From: Bacillota bacterium
GTDB lineage: Bacteria > Bacillota > UBA4882 > UBA8346
Reading direction: 5' to 3'
Length of the DNA: 64,000 nt
Assembly (NCBI GenBank): GCA_023392595.1
Contig: JAEVYU010000034.1
Coordinates: 62,001 to 126,000, forward strand
Both the position numbers and the translations under genes were made by a program. Below are positions 50,305 to 58,854 of this stretch, piece after piece. Each line of letters begins with the position of its first letter. Position 1 is the stretch's first letter. Below the pieces are notes generated by a model, which saw only the letters and a list, made by a program, of their open reading frames with translations, was not told where the DNA came from and made no database searches.

Positions 50305-51696
50305 TCACAGGCCCAACCGCTGCTCCCACTCCCTGCAGACCTGTTCCGCTTTTTGTTCGGCATGGCCAATATATTTTTGGGGATGGTCCAATATCTCCGT
50401 TTGCCTCGGGGTAAGTTTACTCAAATACGGGGCCAGATCAGCCTGTTCATCCAGTAACTCCCGTAAGGTTTTACCGGTCTTTTGCGATTGAAGTGTTAAA
50501 ACCCGGACAACCTCATGGGCATTGGGATGGTTTAAAGATGCCAACAAAATGTAAATCGGTTCTGCAATCACCATTTCTTTGGTGCTGGCAAAGTTCCTTT
50601 CCATCCGTTCCTTGTCAACCACCAGCTTTTTAAGGACTTTGATCATTCGCTCCACCGCAGCCACAAAACCAACCACGATTTCCGGCACGAAACGGCCGGA
50701 AGCGGAATTGGTAAGGTCCCGCTGGTGCTCTGAAATTTGGTCGGCATACAAGGTAATCATTCTGGGCATAAATTCTTTCCACATACTCTTCACATGCTCG
50801 AAATTCCAGGGATTCCGTTTATGGGGCATGGTTGAGGAGCCAACCTGGGTAGCCTCAAAAGCCTCTCCCACTTCGCCGATTTCCGTACGTTGCAAATGAC
50901 GGATATCATCGGCTAAATTGGCTAAAACGCCGAATGCCGAAATGATACTGTGAATATAATCGGTCAAGTACTCGGGCTCCACAATTTGGTTAGAGTAATT
51001 GGCCGGTTTCAAACCGAGTTCTCTTAGAACCTCAGCCTCAAACTCCTCCGGATCGTCAAAAAAGAGCGAACTCGCATTATAAGCTCCCACAGCTCCGGCG
51101 ATTTTCCCTCTGAGTTCTTGAGAAAATTTGGATACCAACTCGATTCTTGAACCAAACCTGCTTACATACTCAGCCATGGCAAATCCGAAAGTGATCGGCA
51201 CCGCATGCTGCCCGTGAGTGCGCCCTACTTGCAAAGTCCCTTTTTCCCGGCGGGCGATCGCAATCAGCAGCGACTCCAATTCACGCATTTTCGGCAATAC
51301 CACTTTTTCAGTGGCTTCCTTAAACCGCATGGCCGTGGCCGAATCCATGACATCGACTGAGGTCACGGTAAAATGAACAAAAGGCCGGGCTTCCTCGCTG
51401 ACTTGGCGTTGGACGCAATTAACGAGCGCTCGGATGTTGTGTTTGGTTTTTTCTTCTTCCATGTAGACCGCTGAAGGGTCGATATTTTCACAAGCTTTGA
51501 CAATTTCAGCCGCAACCTCCGGGCTACAAAGGCCTCTTTTGGCGAGAACCTTGGCCAGAGCGGCTTCAACCTTTAACTCGTACCCAATATAGGCATTCTC
51601 TGAAAAATATTCGGCCAGTTGGTCCCATAAAGCCTGATTTGATAAATAATAACGGTGGTCTAACGGACTTAAGCTTAAGAATAGATCCCGGTCCAA
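50305..51696 (-). CDS. purB: Adenylosuccinate lyase
   Basis: Cleaves SAICAR and adenylosuccinate with release of fumarate. A 463-residue member of the fumarase/aspartase superfamily. VHFTVTSVDVMDSATAMRF, VGRTHGQHAVPITFGF (catalytic His) and the signature VGSSTMPHKRNPWNFEH with the catalytic Ser loop are intact. The start is TTG at 51696 after GGGAG. First gene of the purine operon, directly behind the ykkC-type riboswitch and its terminator. Confidence 0.97.
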   Translation of the reverse strand: MDRDLFLSLSPLDHRYYLSNQALWDQLAEYFSENAYIGYELKVEAALAKVLAKRGLCSPEVAAEIVKACENIDPSAVYMEEEKTKHNIRALVNCVQRQVSEEARPFVHFTVTSVDVMDSATAMRFKEATEKVVLPKMRELESLLIAIARREKGTLQVGRTHGQHAVPITFGFAMAEYVSRFGSRIELVSKFSQELRGKIAGAVGAYNASSLFFDDPEEFEAEVLRELGLKPANYSNQIVEPEYLTDYIHSIISAFGVLANLADDIRHLQRTEIGEVGEAFEATQVGSSTMPHKRNPWNFEHVKSMWKEFMPRMITLYADQISEHQRDLTNSASGRFVPEIVVGFVAAVERMIKVLKKLVVDKERMERNFASTKEMVIAEPIYILLASLNHPNAHEVVRVLTLQSQKTGKTLRELLDEQADLAPYLSKLTPRQTEILDHPQKYIGHAEQKAEQVCREWEQRLGL

Positions 51697-51710
51697 AAAA
51701 TCAGCTCCCT

Positions 51711-51758
51711 AAAAAAAATTAGGCGGATAGGCACCTTTATTAAAAGAACCTATCCGCC
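51711..51758 (-). terminator. Riboswitch-controlled intrinsic terminator before purB
   Basis: On the minus strand GGCGGATAGG and CCTATCCGCC form a 10-bp stem, the loop holds a smaller CTTT-TAAT-AAAG hairpin, and TAATTTTTTTT follows. The left arm begins within the last bases of the aptamer, so ligand binding can decide whether it forms. Confidence 0.9.
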
Positions 51759-51866
51759 CGGGTTTTTATCCCTCTACGGTGTAACATCTTAAGGAAAAAC
51801 CTTACGATGCCTGCACCACTTGGTCCAGACTTTTGAACATTCAAAACGGAACCCTAGGTGCACTTC
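51755..51866 (-). ncRNA. ykkC-family riboswitch, probably PRPP class, upstream of purB operon
   Basis: On the minus strand the leader contains the ykkC core in order: CCTAGGGTTCCG, TCTGGACCAAGTGG in place of the usual CTGGTCCGAGAG, a variable AAGG-TTTTT-CCTT hairpin, TACACCG, and GAGGGATAAAAACCCGGGC. ykkC RNAs include guanidine, ppGpp, PRPP and nucleoside-diphosphate sensors. Position before purB-purF-purM-purN-purC-purD points to the PRPP class, known from purine operons of Firmicutes, in which PRPP binding switches expression on. The class call rests on context, since the specificity-determining base was not assigned. It is followed by an overlapping terminator and preceded by a consensus promoter. 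Confidence 0.8.
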
Positions 51867-51889
51867 CAAATATTTTAAATATCAGTTTC

Positions 51890-51919
51890 ATTCTAACAAA
51901 ACCGGAGGGAGGTTGTCAA
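51890..51919 (-). promoter_or_regulatory. Sigma-A promoter of the purine operon
   Basis: On the minus strand TTGACA (51914-51919) and TAGAAT (51890-51895), spacing 18. Transcription would start near 51883, about 17 bases before the ykkC core. Confidence 0.75.
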
Positions 51920-51972
51920 CCATCTCTTCCAACTTATTGTCCGCAAAAATTTTGAAGGAATGACTCATTCTC

Positions 51973-52003
51973 ACAAATTTTAATCCGGCGGATTAAAATT
52001 TGT
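51973..52003. repeat. 31-bp perfect palindrome spanning the MCP stop codon
   Basis: The 15-base arms ACAAATTTTAATCCG and CGGATTAAAATTTGT are exact complements around a single G. The stop codon and last two sense codons of the MCP gene lie in one arm. There is no following T-run on either side. Confidence 0.75.
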
Positions 52004-53639
52004 CGGTATCATTGGTCAGAGGTATTATATCCTCCGGAGAAACAACTTTAGTTTTAACGGCTTTATCCCCCACCGGACCCAGCGCTTTCCAAGAAGACAA
52101 ATGATCCGTCATCACCGCAACCTCCGGATTCCCTTGCGAGAGTTTATGGTGAAGAGGATGGGTTATTGGATATTTTTCCATCTCTACGGTGGCTTTTTGC
52201 CCATTCACCATCTCCGAAAGTTCCCTGACAATCTTTCGCATATTCTCAGCCTGGGCATTCAATTCCTCGGCCGCCGAAGCGCTTTCTTCGGCATTGGCCG
52301 CATTTTGTTGGGTCACCGTTTCCACCTGGGTCATTGCTCTATTTACTTGTTCAATCCCTTGAGATTGTTCCTGGCTTGCCGCGGCTACTTCTTCCATTAA
52401 TTCGCTGACCTTTTTGGTTTGCTGGGTGATTTCATTAAGGGCTTCACGGACCTTATCCGCCACCGATACGCCGTTAGTTGACAGTTCAATATTGTTTCCG
52501 ATAATGTTTGTCGTATCTTTGGCCGCTTGAGCGCTACGCCCGGCCAAATTCCTGACTTCTTCGGCAACCACCGCAAAACCCATTCCGGCTTCTCCGGCTC
52601 TGGCGGCTTCAATTGCGGCATTGAGCGCGAGAATGTTCGTTTGGAAAGCAATGTCGTCGATGACTTTAATGATTTTAGCGATTTCGTCGCTGGATTTCTT
52701 GATTTCCTGGATGGAATCCATCATTTGTTGCATTTGGGTGCTGCCAATGCCGGAAGATTGTTTGGCTTGTTCTGATAATTGCGCAGCTTGTTTGGTATTG
52801 GTGGTGTTTTGTAACATCATCGAGGCTGATTCCTGCAGGGTGGAGGATGTCTCTTCAATGGCGGCGGCTTGTTCGGTGCTGCCCTGGGATAACTGCTGCG
52901 CGGAAGCGGATAATTGAGTGGACGCCGCAGCCACCTGCCCGGCCCCTTCCGTTAAAGCATTGACGATTTTGGTTACCGGCAGAGTGATACCGCGGGTAAT
53001 GAAAATGGTGATCCCTATACCGAAAACAATCGCAATGACGCTAAAAAAGCTTAATAACACCACGGAATTTCGAAAGACGTTTTGGGCCGCAGTTTCCTCG
53101 GTTTTATTCATGTCCTCACAATATTGAACATACTCTTCCACTTTGTCTATGGCCGTTTGCTCGGCAGGATCAACCTGCCCCATTAATAGTTCCATTGCCT
53201 CCTGGTTCTTATTCGACCGTCTCAGCTCAAGGACTTGATTATTGAGGGGCACAACTACAGATGCCTTTTCTCCAATTTCCTCCCGCAGCCTATTTCCGGT
53301 TTCCGAGCGGGCCGATAAATCTTGCAATTCGCCATAAAGCTTCTGGTACCGCTCACGAAGGGGAGCCATTTTGTTGATATATTCTCCGGACATGCCATCA
53401 TCAGTCGTTGCAACGGATATTAATACATTTTCCCGGATTTGATGTAATGTATCCAAAATATTGTACGCTAATTCCAGCTTCACATTGTTCTCATTGATAA
53501 TCCTCTTCATACTGGCCTGATTATTCACCATGTTAACCAGTGCTACCGAAACCGCAATCAACAACAACAACAGCATCATGCCAAATCCCAAATAAATTCT
53601 GGTTCCTACAGTCATTTTCTTGTGCCCGATCATCTGCAT
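51993..53639 (-). CDS. Methyl-accepting chemotaxis protein
   Basis: A 548-residue transmembrane receptor (ATG at 53633 is better placed behind AAGGAG than the ATG at 53639). Helix 1 is about 14-33 (IYLGFGMMLLLLLIAVSVAL). A four-helix-bundle extracellular sensor domain (about 36-185) carries no obvious ligand signature. Helix 2 is about 190-212, HAMP follows, and the cytoplasmic signalling hairpin has the conserved tip region IDDIAFQTNILALNAAIEAAR and FAVVAEEVRNLAGRSAQAAKDT, minus a standard terminal pentapeptide. Methylation segments flank the tip. It belongs to the chemotaxis cluster; CheW lies 133 bases upstream and is transcribed in the same direction. Confidence 0.95.
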   Translation of the reverse strand: MQMIGHKKMTVGTRIYLGFGMMLLLLLIAVSVALVNMVNNQASMKRIINENNVKLELAYNILDTLHQIRENVLISVATTDDGMSGEYINKMAPLRERYQKLYGELQDLSARSETGNRLREEIGEKASVVVPLNNQVLELRRSNKNQEAMELLMGQVDPAEQTAIDKVEEYVQYCEDMNKTEETAAQNVFRNSVVLLSFFSVIAIVFGIGITIFITRGITLPVTKIVNALTEGAGQVAAASTQLSASAQQLSQGSTEQAAAIEETSSTLQESASMMLQNTTNTKQAAQLSEQAKQSSGIGSTQMQQMMDSIQEIKKSSDEIAKIIKVIDDIAFQTNILALNAAIEAARAGEAGMGFAVVAEEVRNLAGRSAQAAKDTTNIIGNNIELSTNGVSVADKVREALNEITQQTKKVSELMEEVAAASQEQSQGIEQVNRAMTQVETVTQQNAANAEESASAAEELNAQAENMRKIVRELSEMVNGQKATVEMEKYPITHPLHHKLSQGNPEVAVMTDHLSSWKALGPVGDKAVKTKVVSPEDIIPLTNDTDKF

Positions 53640-53772
53640 CGCTCCTTTTTTTCACCATGACTTCTAAAATGTTGCCATCCCCCTGAGCGTTTAAAATTTT
53701 ATGGGGATAATGTTCGACTCGCTCAACATTTTTAGAATGATCTGGATTTCAATACAAAAATAATTCGCCAAT

Positions 53773-54246
53773 TTATCCCATCAAAGTTTTTTGCAAAACA
53801 ACCGCATCATCCTTATTGATGATTTTTTCAATATCAATCATTAAAATCACCTTATCGCTCAATTTACCGATCCCCAATAAAAGCTGGCCTTCAGTTTGCC
53901 CATACTCCCCCGGCTCTTCAATCTCACCCGGCTGAATATTGCGAACCTCGGCGACATTATCGACGACAACACCTACCGCTCGCTGATTGGCCCCTAGATT
54001 GACTTCAATCACGATAATACAAGTACGGTCGGTATAATCTTTCTCAGCCATTTCAAATTTTAACCGCAAATCAATAATGGGAACGATCTTACCTCGTAAG
54101 TTAATAACCCCTTTGATATAACCCTTCGTCTTGGGAATATGGGTAACTTCTTGCATCCCGATAATCTCTTTCGCTGTCCGGATGGGTATCCCATAGATTT
54201 CATTTCCCAATCCAAAAGTTAAATATTTGTCGTTCTGGGTTGCCAT
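53773..54246 (-). CDS. cheW: Chemotaxis coupling protein CheW
   Basis: A 157-residue single CheW domain that links receptors to CheA. KYLTFGLGNEIYGIPIRTA, EIIGMQEVTHIPKTKGYIKG, VINLRGKIVPIIDLRLKF and DRTCIIVIEV are standard. Paralogue of the CheW at 58259-58744. It lies just upstream of the first MCP and probably shares its transcript, so this pair may form a local receptor array unit. Confidence 0.95.
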   Translation of the reverse strand: MATQNDKYLTFGLGNEIYGIPIRTAKEIIGMQEVTHIPKTKGYIKGVINLRGKIVPIIDLRLKFEMAEKDYTDRTCIIVIEVNLGANQRAVGVVVDNVAEVRNIQPGEIEEPGEYGQTEGQLLLGIGKLSDKVILMIDIEKIINKDDAVVLQKTLMG

Positions 54247-54420
54247 TTAATCCACCGCCTTCTAAATTTATGGTATATCAGTACACATCATGCACCCAAA
54301 TCGAAAACAGGAAATGTATAAAATTTGGTGTTTTTGTATATGATATATGTTAAATACTAATTAAAGATAGTTTGTCAATTATAAAAATTTTTTAAACAGA
54401 ACCAGATTCATATTAGTTAT

Positions 54421-54449
54421 TTGTTAAAAAGCATAAAGTAAGCTATAAT
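54421..54449 (+). promoter_or_regulatory. Sigma-A promoter of the XRE regulator gene
   Basis: TTGTTA at 54421-54426 and TATAAT at 54444-54449 with a 17-base spacer, about 100 bases before the ATG at 54547. The 300-base spacer around it shows no other feature. Confidence 0.6.
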
Positions 54450-54546
54450 AAATAGGCATCCGGATATTTTACCATTTAAATGAAAAAATAGAAAAAATTA
54501 TATAATTGAGTTATATTACCCTTAATAATAAATATGGGTTACTTAT

Positions 54547-55083
54547 ATGAATATCGGAAGCCAAATTAAAAAAATTAGAGAATTTTTCAATTTATCTCAA
54601 GTTCTTTTCGCGCAAGAGCTCGGGATTACTCAAGCTCACGTCTCGAAAATCGAACACGGTTTGGAAAAGCCCTCCGAGCAATTATTATTAGCCTTATGTT
54701 GGCGCTTTGGTATTCGTAAGGAATGGATCATGGCCGGTGACGGAAAGATGCTGCTGGATATAGACATATATTTACGGCATATTCTAGAGTTATATGGGGA
54801 AGAAATTTTCCGAAAAAGCGCCGTTTATTCAAAACTTCAAAATGAAGCGGCAATGGGATTTCCCTCTGAAGAAGAAGGAATAGCGGATGAGGAATTCTTA
54901 GAAATGATTCACTATCTAATGAAACTTTGGAAAACGGGGAACCGGGATCTGCAAGGATGGATAAAGATCCAGTTTAAAGAGGCTTTCCCTAAATTTGAAG
55001 CATCTCAAAGTAAAACTGTTGCTTCACAAACTCCATCCAAGAAGACTTCAAATGATCCAATCAATCGAAAACTCCCGGAATGA
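54547..55083 (+). CDS. XRE-family helix-turn-helix protein
   Basis: A 178-residue protein. The N-terminal HTH (about 3-65) reads GSQIKKIREFFNLSQVLFAQ, then ELGITQAHVSKIEHGLEKPS and RFGIRKEWIMAGDG, close to phage-type Cro/CI domains. The middle is acidic and helical, and the tail (about 150-178) is a disordered Ser/Lys/Pro stretch. It is the only rightward gene in the chemotaxis region and could regulate the flanking receptor genes, but there is no direct sign of that. No clear ribosome site precedes the ATG. It is followed by a terminator that overlaps its stop codon. Confidence 0.85.
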   Translation: MNIGSQIKKIREFFNLSQVLFAQELGITQAHVSKIEHGLEKPSEQLLLALCWRFGIRKEWIMAGDGKMLLDIDIYLRHILELYGEEIFRKSAVYSKLQNEAAMGFPSEEEGIADEEFLEMIHYLMKLWKTGNRDLQGWIKIQFKEAFPKFEASQSKTVASQTPSKKTSNDPINRKLPE

Positions 55084-55109
55084 TTCGAGCCCAATTTCCC
55101 GGGAGTTTT
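55068..55109 (+). terminator. Intrinsic terminator overlapping the end of the XRE gene
   Basis: AAAACTCCCGG (55068-55078) pairs with CCGGGAGTTTT (55099-55109) over a 20-base loop that contains the TGA stop codon. The arm ends in TTTT. Confidence 0.7.
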
Positions 55110-55142
55110 CACTTGGGAAATAAACGAATATTCCGCGACTTT

Positions 55143-56777
55143 TTAAAAGTGATCCGGATCTTTCTCCAAGGGGATCACTTCTTCGGGAGAGACCACTCTG
55201 GCCGATTTATCATGCAATAACCCATTGGACTGTTCGCCGCGGAATTTGGTCTGGTCCTGCGGAAGCTTGCCTATTCTTTTCATTCCTTGATTACTGTAGG
55301 TCAAATGGCGCAACGGTTTACCGGCTTGCTCCATCTCCGCCTTCAAGGCCGCCGTTGAACCATTGACCAACTCCGAAAGCTCCCTTACAATTTGATTCAT
55401 GCTCTCGGCCTGTGCGTTTAGCTCTTCGGCTGCCGAAGCACTTTCTTCCGCGTTAGCGGCATTTTGTTGGGTTACGGTTTCGACTTGGCCCATGGTTTTA
55501 CTAACCTATTCGATTCCTTGAACTTGTTCCTGGCTGGCAGCAGCTATTTCATCCATTAACTGACTGACCTTTTTGGATTGGGCGGTAATTTCGTTTAAAG
55601 CCTCACGGACCTTATCCGCAACAGCCACACCAACATTGGATAGCTCAATATTGGTTTCAATAATAGCGGTAGTATCCTTGGCCGCCTGGGCGCTTCTTCC
55701 TGCTAGATTTCGCACTTCCTCAGCGACTACGGCAAACCCCATTCCGGCCTCACCTGCTCTGGCAGCCTCAATTGCCGCATTAAGCGCCAGAATATTGGTT
55801 TGGAAAGCGATGTCATCGATAACTTTGATGATTTTGGCGATTTGGTCGCTAGATTTTTTAATTTCCTGAATCGATTCCATCATCTGCTTCATTTCGGCAC
55901 TACCTTTATTGGCCGACTCCTCGGCTTGAACCGAAAACAGGGCAGCCTGTTTGGTATTGTTGTCATTTTGAGCCATCATCGAGGCCGACTCTTGAAGAGT
56001 CGACGAAGTCTCTTCTATGGCTGCGGCTTGTTCAGCGCTTCCTTGGGATAATTGACTTGCCGATGCCGATAACTGATGAGAGGCTACCGCGACCTGTCCG
56101 GCGCTTTCCCCTATCCGGGCGATCATTGAATTCATCGGCCTAGCAATACTTTGGGTGATAAAGGAAGTGCCGGCAAATCCAATCAGGATACAAAAAACAG
56201 CCAGAACAATCAATACCTGAAATGTGGTCGCAAAAGTTTTGGTTGTGGCTCTACTCTCAACATCATTATTTTCATCTGCAACCTTAATCAGTTCTTCAAG
56301 CTTATTTAAGGATTCCCGGATCAAAGGATCCGCCTGAGTGTCCAATAAATCTTGCGCTTCGGCGGTGTTTCCCGAAGCAATCAATTCAGTCACTTGATTA
56401 TTGACAGATTTTGATTGCGAACGGATGCCATTATAACTCTCCAATAATTCTTTTTCTGTTGGGGTAAGCATCAAAGTTTCTAGCGATTTCATCGCATTGT
56501 CCAAATTCGAACGGGCTTCGGCGGTCTCATTTTTTAACCTTTCCAAAGTCTCCTGATCACCCGCAAACACGAGATCACCACGGGTATTGCCGGAAACGAC
56601 CAAGGCCGATTGTTTTATAATGCCAACTAATCTTATGGTTTCAGAATTATCCATCACCTTGTTGAATTGGGATTGAAAAATCCGCATACTGAATAAAGAA
56701 ATACCAACTAATAGGACAACGAGAATCAGAACCAAAGCATAGCCTAATACAATCCGGGTCCTTAATTTTGCCTTCAT
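55143..56777 (-). pseudogene. Methyl-accepting chemotaxis protein gene with in-frame amber codon
   Basis: One continuous MCP frame of 544 codons is interrupted by a single TAG at 55506-55508. Before it: helix 1 (IVLGYALVLILVVLLVGISL), a four-helix-bundle sensor, helix 2 (FQVLIVLAVFCILIGFAGT), HAMP and the tip region through AAASQEQVQGIE. After it, in the same frame, come VSKTMGQVETVTQQ and 116 further residues of the C-terminal helix and tail. In the paralogue at 51993-53639 the matching codon encodes Gln (GIE-Q-VNRAMTQVET), so a CAG to TAG change explains it. TAG is used as an ordinary stop elsewhere in the window (for example at 587-589), so this is most simply a recent nonsense mutation that removes part of the methylation helix. 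Confidence 0.8.
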
Positions 56778-57167
56778 TTTATTGATGATCCTCCCTATTT
56801 TTTATTATAATGCCCTTTCGGTTCCAATCTAATGGCTCCAATCCAAAATCATTCAAAGCATATAGATAGACAAAAAGAACCAAAATCGAGCACCCTTTTT
56901 GAAAAAAAGAATTAAATCGGCATTACATAATAAATTTCCTTATTAATCTATCATCCGAGTTCTTTTTCAAATTATCGGCCATTTTTTACAATAAGTTAAC
57001 AAATTACTCTTATCTTAAAAAAATATTCATATTAGCAATAATTAAAAAATATCCATTTAAAATTTTTATGCCCGATGAAAACATCGGCATAGTATACAAA
57101 TACTTGATTGTTTTTTGTATAACCACCCGAAGATATCCAAATATTTGACGGAAATAGCATTTTATAA
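56778..57167. other. AT-rich gap between the broken MCP gene and cheD
   Basis: About 390 bases with no credible gene, RNA or repeat. It should hold the promoter of the leftward MCP gene; I could not assign clear boxes. Confidence 0.4.
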
Positions 57168-57198
57168 TAAAAAAAGCAATGCCTTTTCCTGGCATTAC
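57168..57198 (-). terminator. Intrinsic terminator at the end of the cheY-cheA-cheD cluster
   Basis: On the minus strand AATGCC-AGGAAAA-GGCATT is followed by GC and a run of seven or more T. It lies about 50 bases beyond the stop of the last cheD gene. Confidence 0.8.
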
Positions 57199-57248
57199 TT
57201 TTTCAGGTTTATTTGTGATAGTATAGACCTTATTGCATATTCATAAGA

Positions 57249-57722
57249 TTATTCATACCAGTCACTTTGACGAATATCATCGGTTTGATAGACCAAAACT
57301 TTACCCGTCATTGAGTTAAATATTACTTTACGGCCATAAGTGCCTCCAACTTCCTTGGTTACGACTTTGATGCGGTAATCGGCCAATAATGCCTCGGCTA
57401 TCGCACTATTTTCATTTCCAATGGTTGAATTGGAGTTTGGATTATGAGCCCCACCAATCATATGAGCTTTAAGGCGATTCAAATCAGCTCCCATGTCTTG
57501 CATCAACCGTAACAAATGAGGAATTGCAAGTTCCCCAATTTTACCGTTGGTTTCGCCATGAACGGATGTTGGATAAATAAAATGACAAGCCCCGCCAAAT
57601 TGTTGATTGCTATCCCATAAACAGACCGCTACACATGAACCTAGTACAATATGGATCAAATGGAGCTCTTGACTGGCAAAAATATAGCCCGGTTGTAAAA
57701 AATAAGTCTTTGATTCCTCCAT
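57249..57722 (-). CDS. cheD: Chemoreceptor glutamine deamidase CheD (copy 1)
   Basis: A 157-residue CheD, which deamidates receptor glutamines and binds CheC-type phosphatases. The catalytic Cys is in IVLGSCVAVCLWDS and the His in GGACHFIYPTS. AHMIGGAHNPNSNSTIGNEN and VGGTYGRKVIFNSMTGKVLVY complete the fold. It lies 30 bases downstream of a second cheD and is the last gene of the cluster. Confidence 0.95.
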   Translation of the reverse strand: MEESKTYFLQPGYIFASQELHLIHIVLGSCVAVCLWDSNQQFGGACHFIYPTSVHGETNGKIGELAIPHLLRLMQDMGADLNRLKAHMIGGAHNPNSNSTIGNENSAIAEALLADYRIKVVTKEVGGTYGRKVIFNSMTGKVLVYQTDDIRQSDWYE

Positions 57723-57752
57723 GATATCTCCAAATCACCAGCTTCTGTTTAT

Positions 57753-58235
57753 TTATGAATTACTGCCGTACCAATCTTCTTTACGTACATCGTTAATTTT
57801 ATAAATAAGAATTTCTCCGGTGCTGCTGTTAAAGACTACTTTCCTTCCAAACTGGCCTTTAACATCCCGGGTCAAAACCTCAATCTGGTGCTGCCGCAAT
57901 AACTCATCGGCCAAATCCGCATTGGCAGATCCAACGATAGAATGAAATTTGGCGTTATCGCCGCCCCCAACAATATGGGCTTTTAACTCTCCCTTTAGCG
58001 AACCCATTTCTAACATTAACCGTATCATATGAGGGATTGCTACTTCGCCATACTTGCCGTTATGTTCTCCATCAGTCGATTTCGGTAAAATGTAATGACA
58101 GATTCCACCATACCGGTGTTTGGGATCCCATAAACAGACCGCAACACATGAACCGAGTACGGTATGAACCAAATGGGGTTCGGAGCTGGTGAATATATAC
58201 CCTGGATGTAAAAAATAAGTTTTTGGTTCTTCCAA
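57753..58235 (-). CDS. cheD: Chemoreceptor glutamine deamidase CheD (copy 2)
   Basis: A 160-residue paralogue of the adjacent CheD. Catalytic Cys in TVLGSCVAVCLWDP and His in GGICHYILPKS are both intact, followed by AHIVGGGDNAKFHSIVGSAN and VKGQFGRKVVFNSSTGEILIY. The two copies begin almost identically (MEE-KTYFL-PGYIF) and differ in the middle, so this is an old tandem duplication with both copies kept functional. Confidence 0.95.
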   Translation of the reverse strand: MEEPKTYFLHPGYIFTSSEPHLVHTVLGSCVAVCLWDPKHRYGGICHYILPKSTDGEHNGKYGEVAIPHMIRLMLEMGSLKGELKAHIVGGGDNAKFHSIVGSANADLADELLRQHQIEVLTRDVKGQFGRKVVFNSSTGEILIYKINDVRKEDWYGSNS

Positions 58236-58258
58236 TTTGTTTCCCTCAAGTATTCTTT

Positions 58259-58744
58259 TTATACTTTTTCTTCAGTTATTTTTTGTTTAAGGTAAGAAAG
58301 ATCCTCTCCGCTCAATATCTGTTCGATATCTAAAATCATGACCACCCGATCTTTCAATTTACCGATCCCAGCCAAAAAATCGTTTTCAAATTGGGAATCA
58401 TACTCCGGTAACAAATCAATCTCATTTTTTTGAATATTGATGACTTCGGCCACTGTATCCACGGCTACGCCAACTAAATAATGCGCTTGTTCGGTTACCA
58501 TTTCAATAACAATGATACAAGTCCGGTCAGTATATGGTTTTTCCACCATCCCAAATTTCAAACGCAAATCAATAATTGGAATGATCTTACCCCGTAAATT
58601 CATAACACCCTTAATGTAGTTTTTGGTTTTGGGAATGTGAGTAATCTCCATTACGCCGATAATTTCCCGGGCTTTTTTGATAGGGATCCCATATATTTCT
58701 CGATCTAAAAGGAATGTTAGAAATTTACCCCCTTCAATGACCAT
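58259..58744 (-). CDS. cheW: Chemotaxis coupling protein CheW
   Basis: A 161-residue CheW domain: KFLTFLLDREIYGIPIKKA, EIIGVMEITHIPKTKNYIKG, VMNLRGKIIPIIDLRLKF. It follows cheA by 110 bases and precedes the cheD pair. Close paralogue of the CheW at 53773-54246; each could serve different receptors. Confidence 0.96.
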   Translation of the reverse strand: MVIEGGKFLTFLLDREIYGIPIKKAREIIGVMEITHIPKTKNYIKGVMNLRGKIIPIIDLRLKFGMVEKPYTDRTCIIVIEMVTEQAHYLVGVAVDTVAEVINIQKNEIDLLPEYDSQFENDFLAGIGKLKDRVVMILDIEQILSGEDLSYLKQKITEEKV

Positions 58745-58854
58745 TCGAGTTTCCTCCTAATTATCCTAGTGTAATTGCAGATAGTAACCAATCGTTTAAA
58801 ACAGAACAACCGGCTGTTTATTTTTCATTTTTGTAAAAAGGCCTGATAAAGAAT

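Noticed and set aside
55506..55508. Pyrrolysine or other recoding of TAG
   Set aside because: TAG is used as an ordinary stop in this window, and the paralogue has Gln at the site, so a nonsense mutation is simpler; kept only as an alternative.
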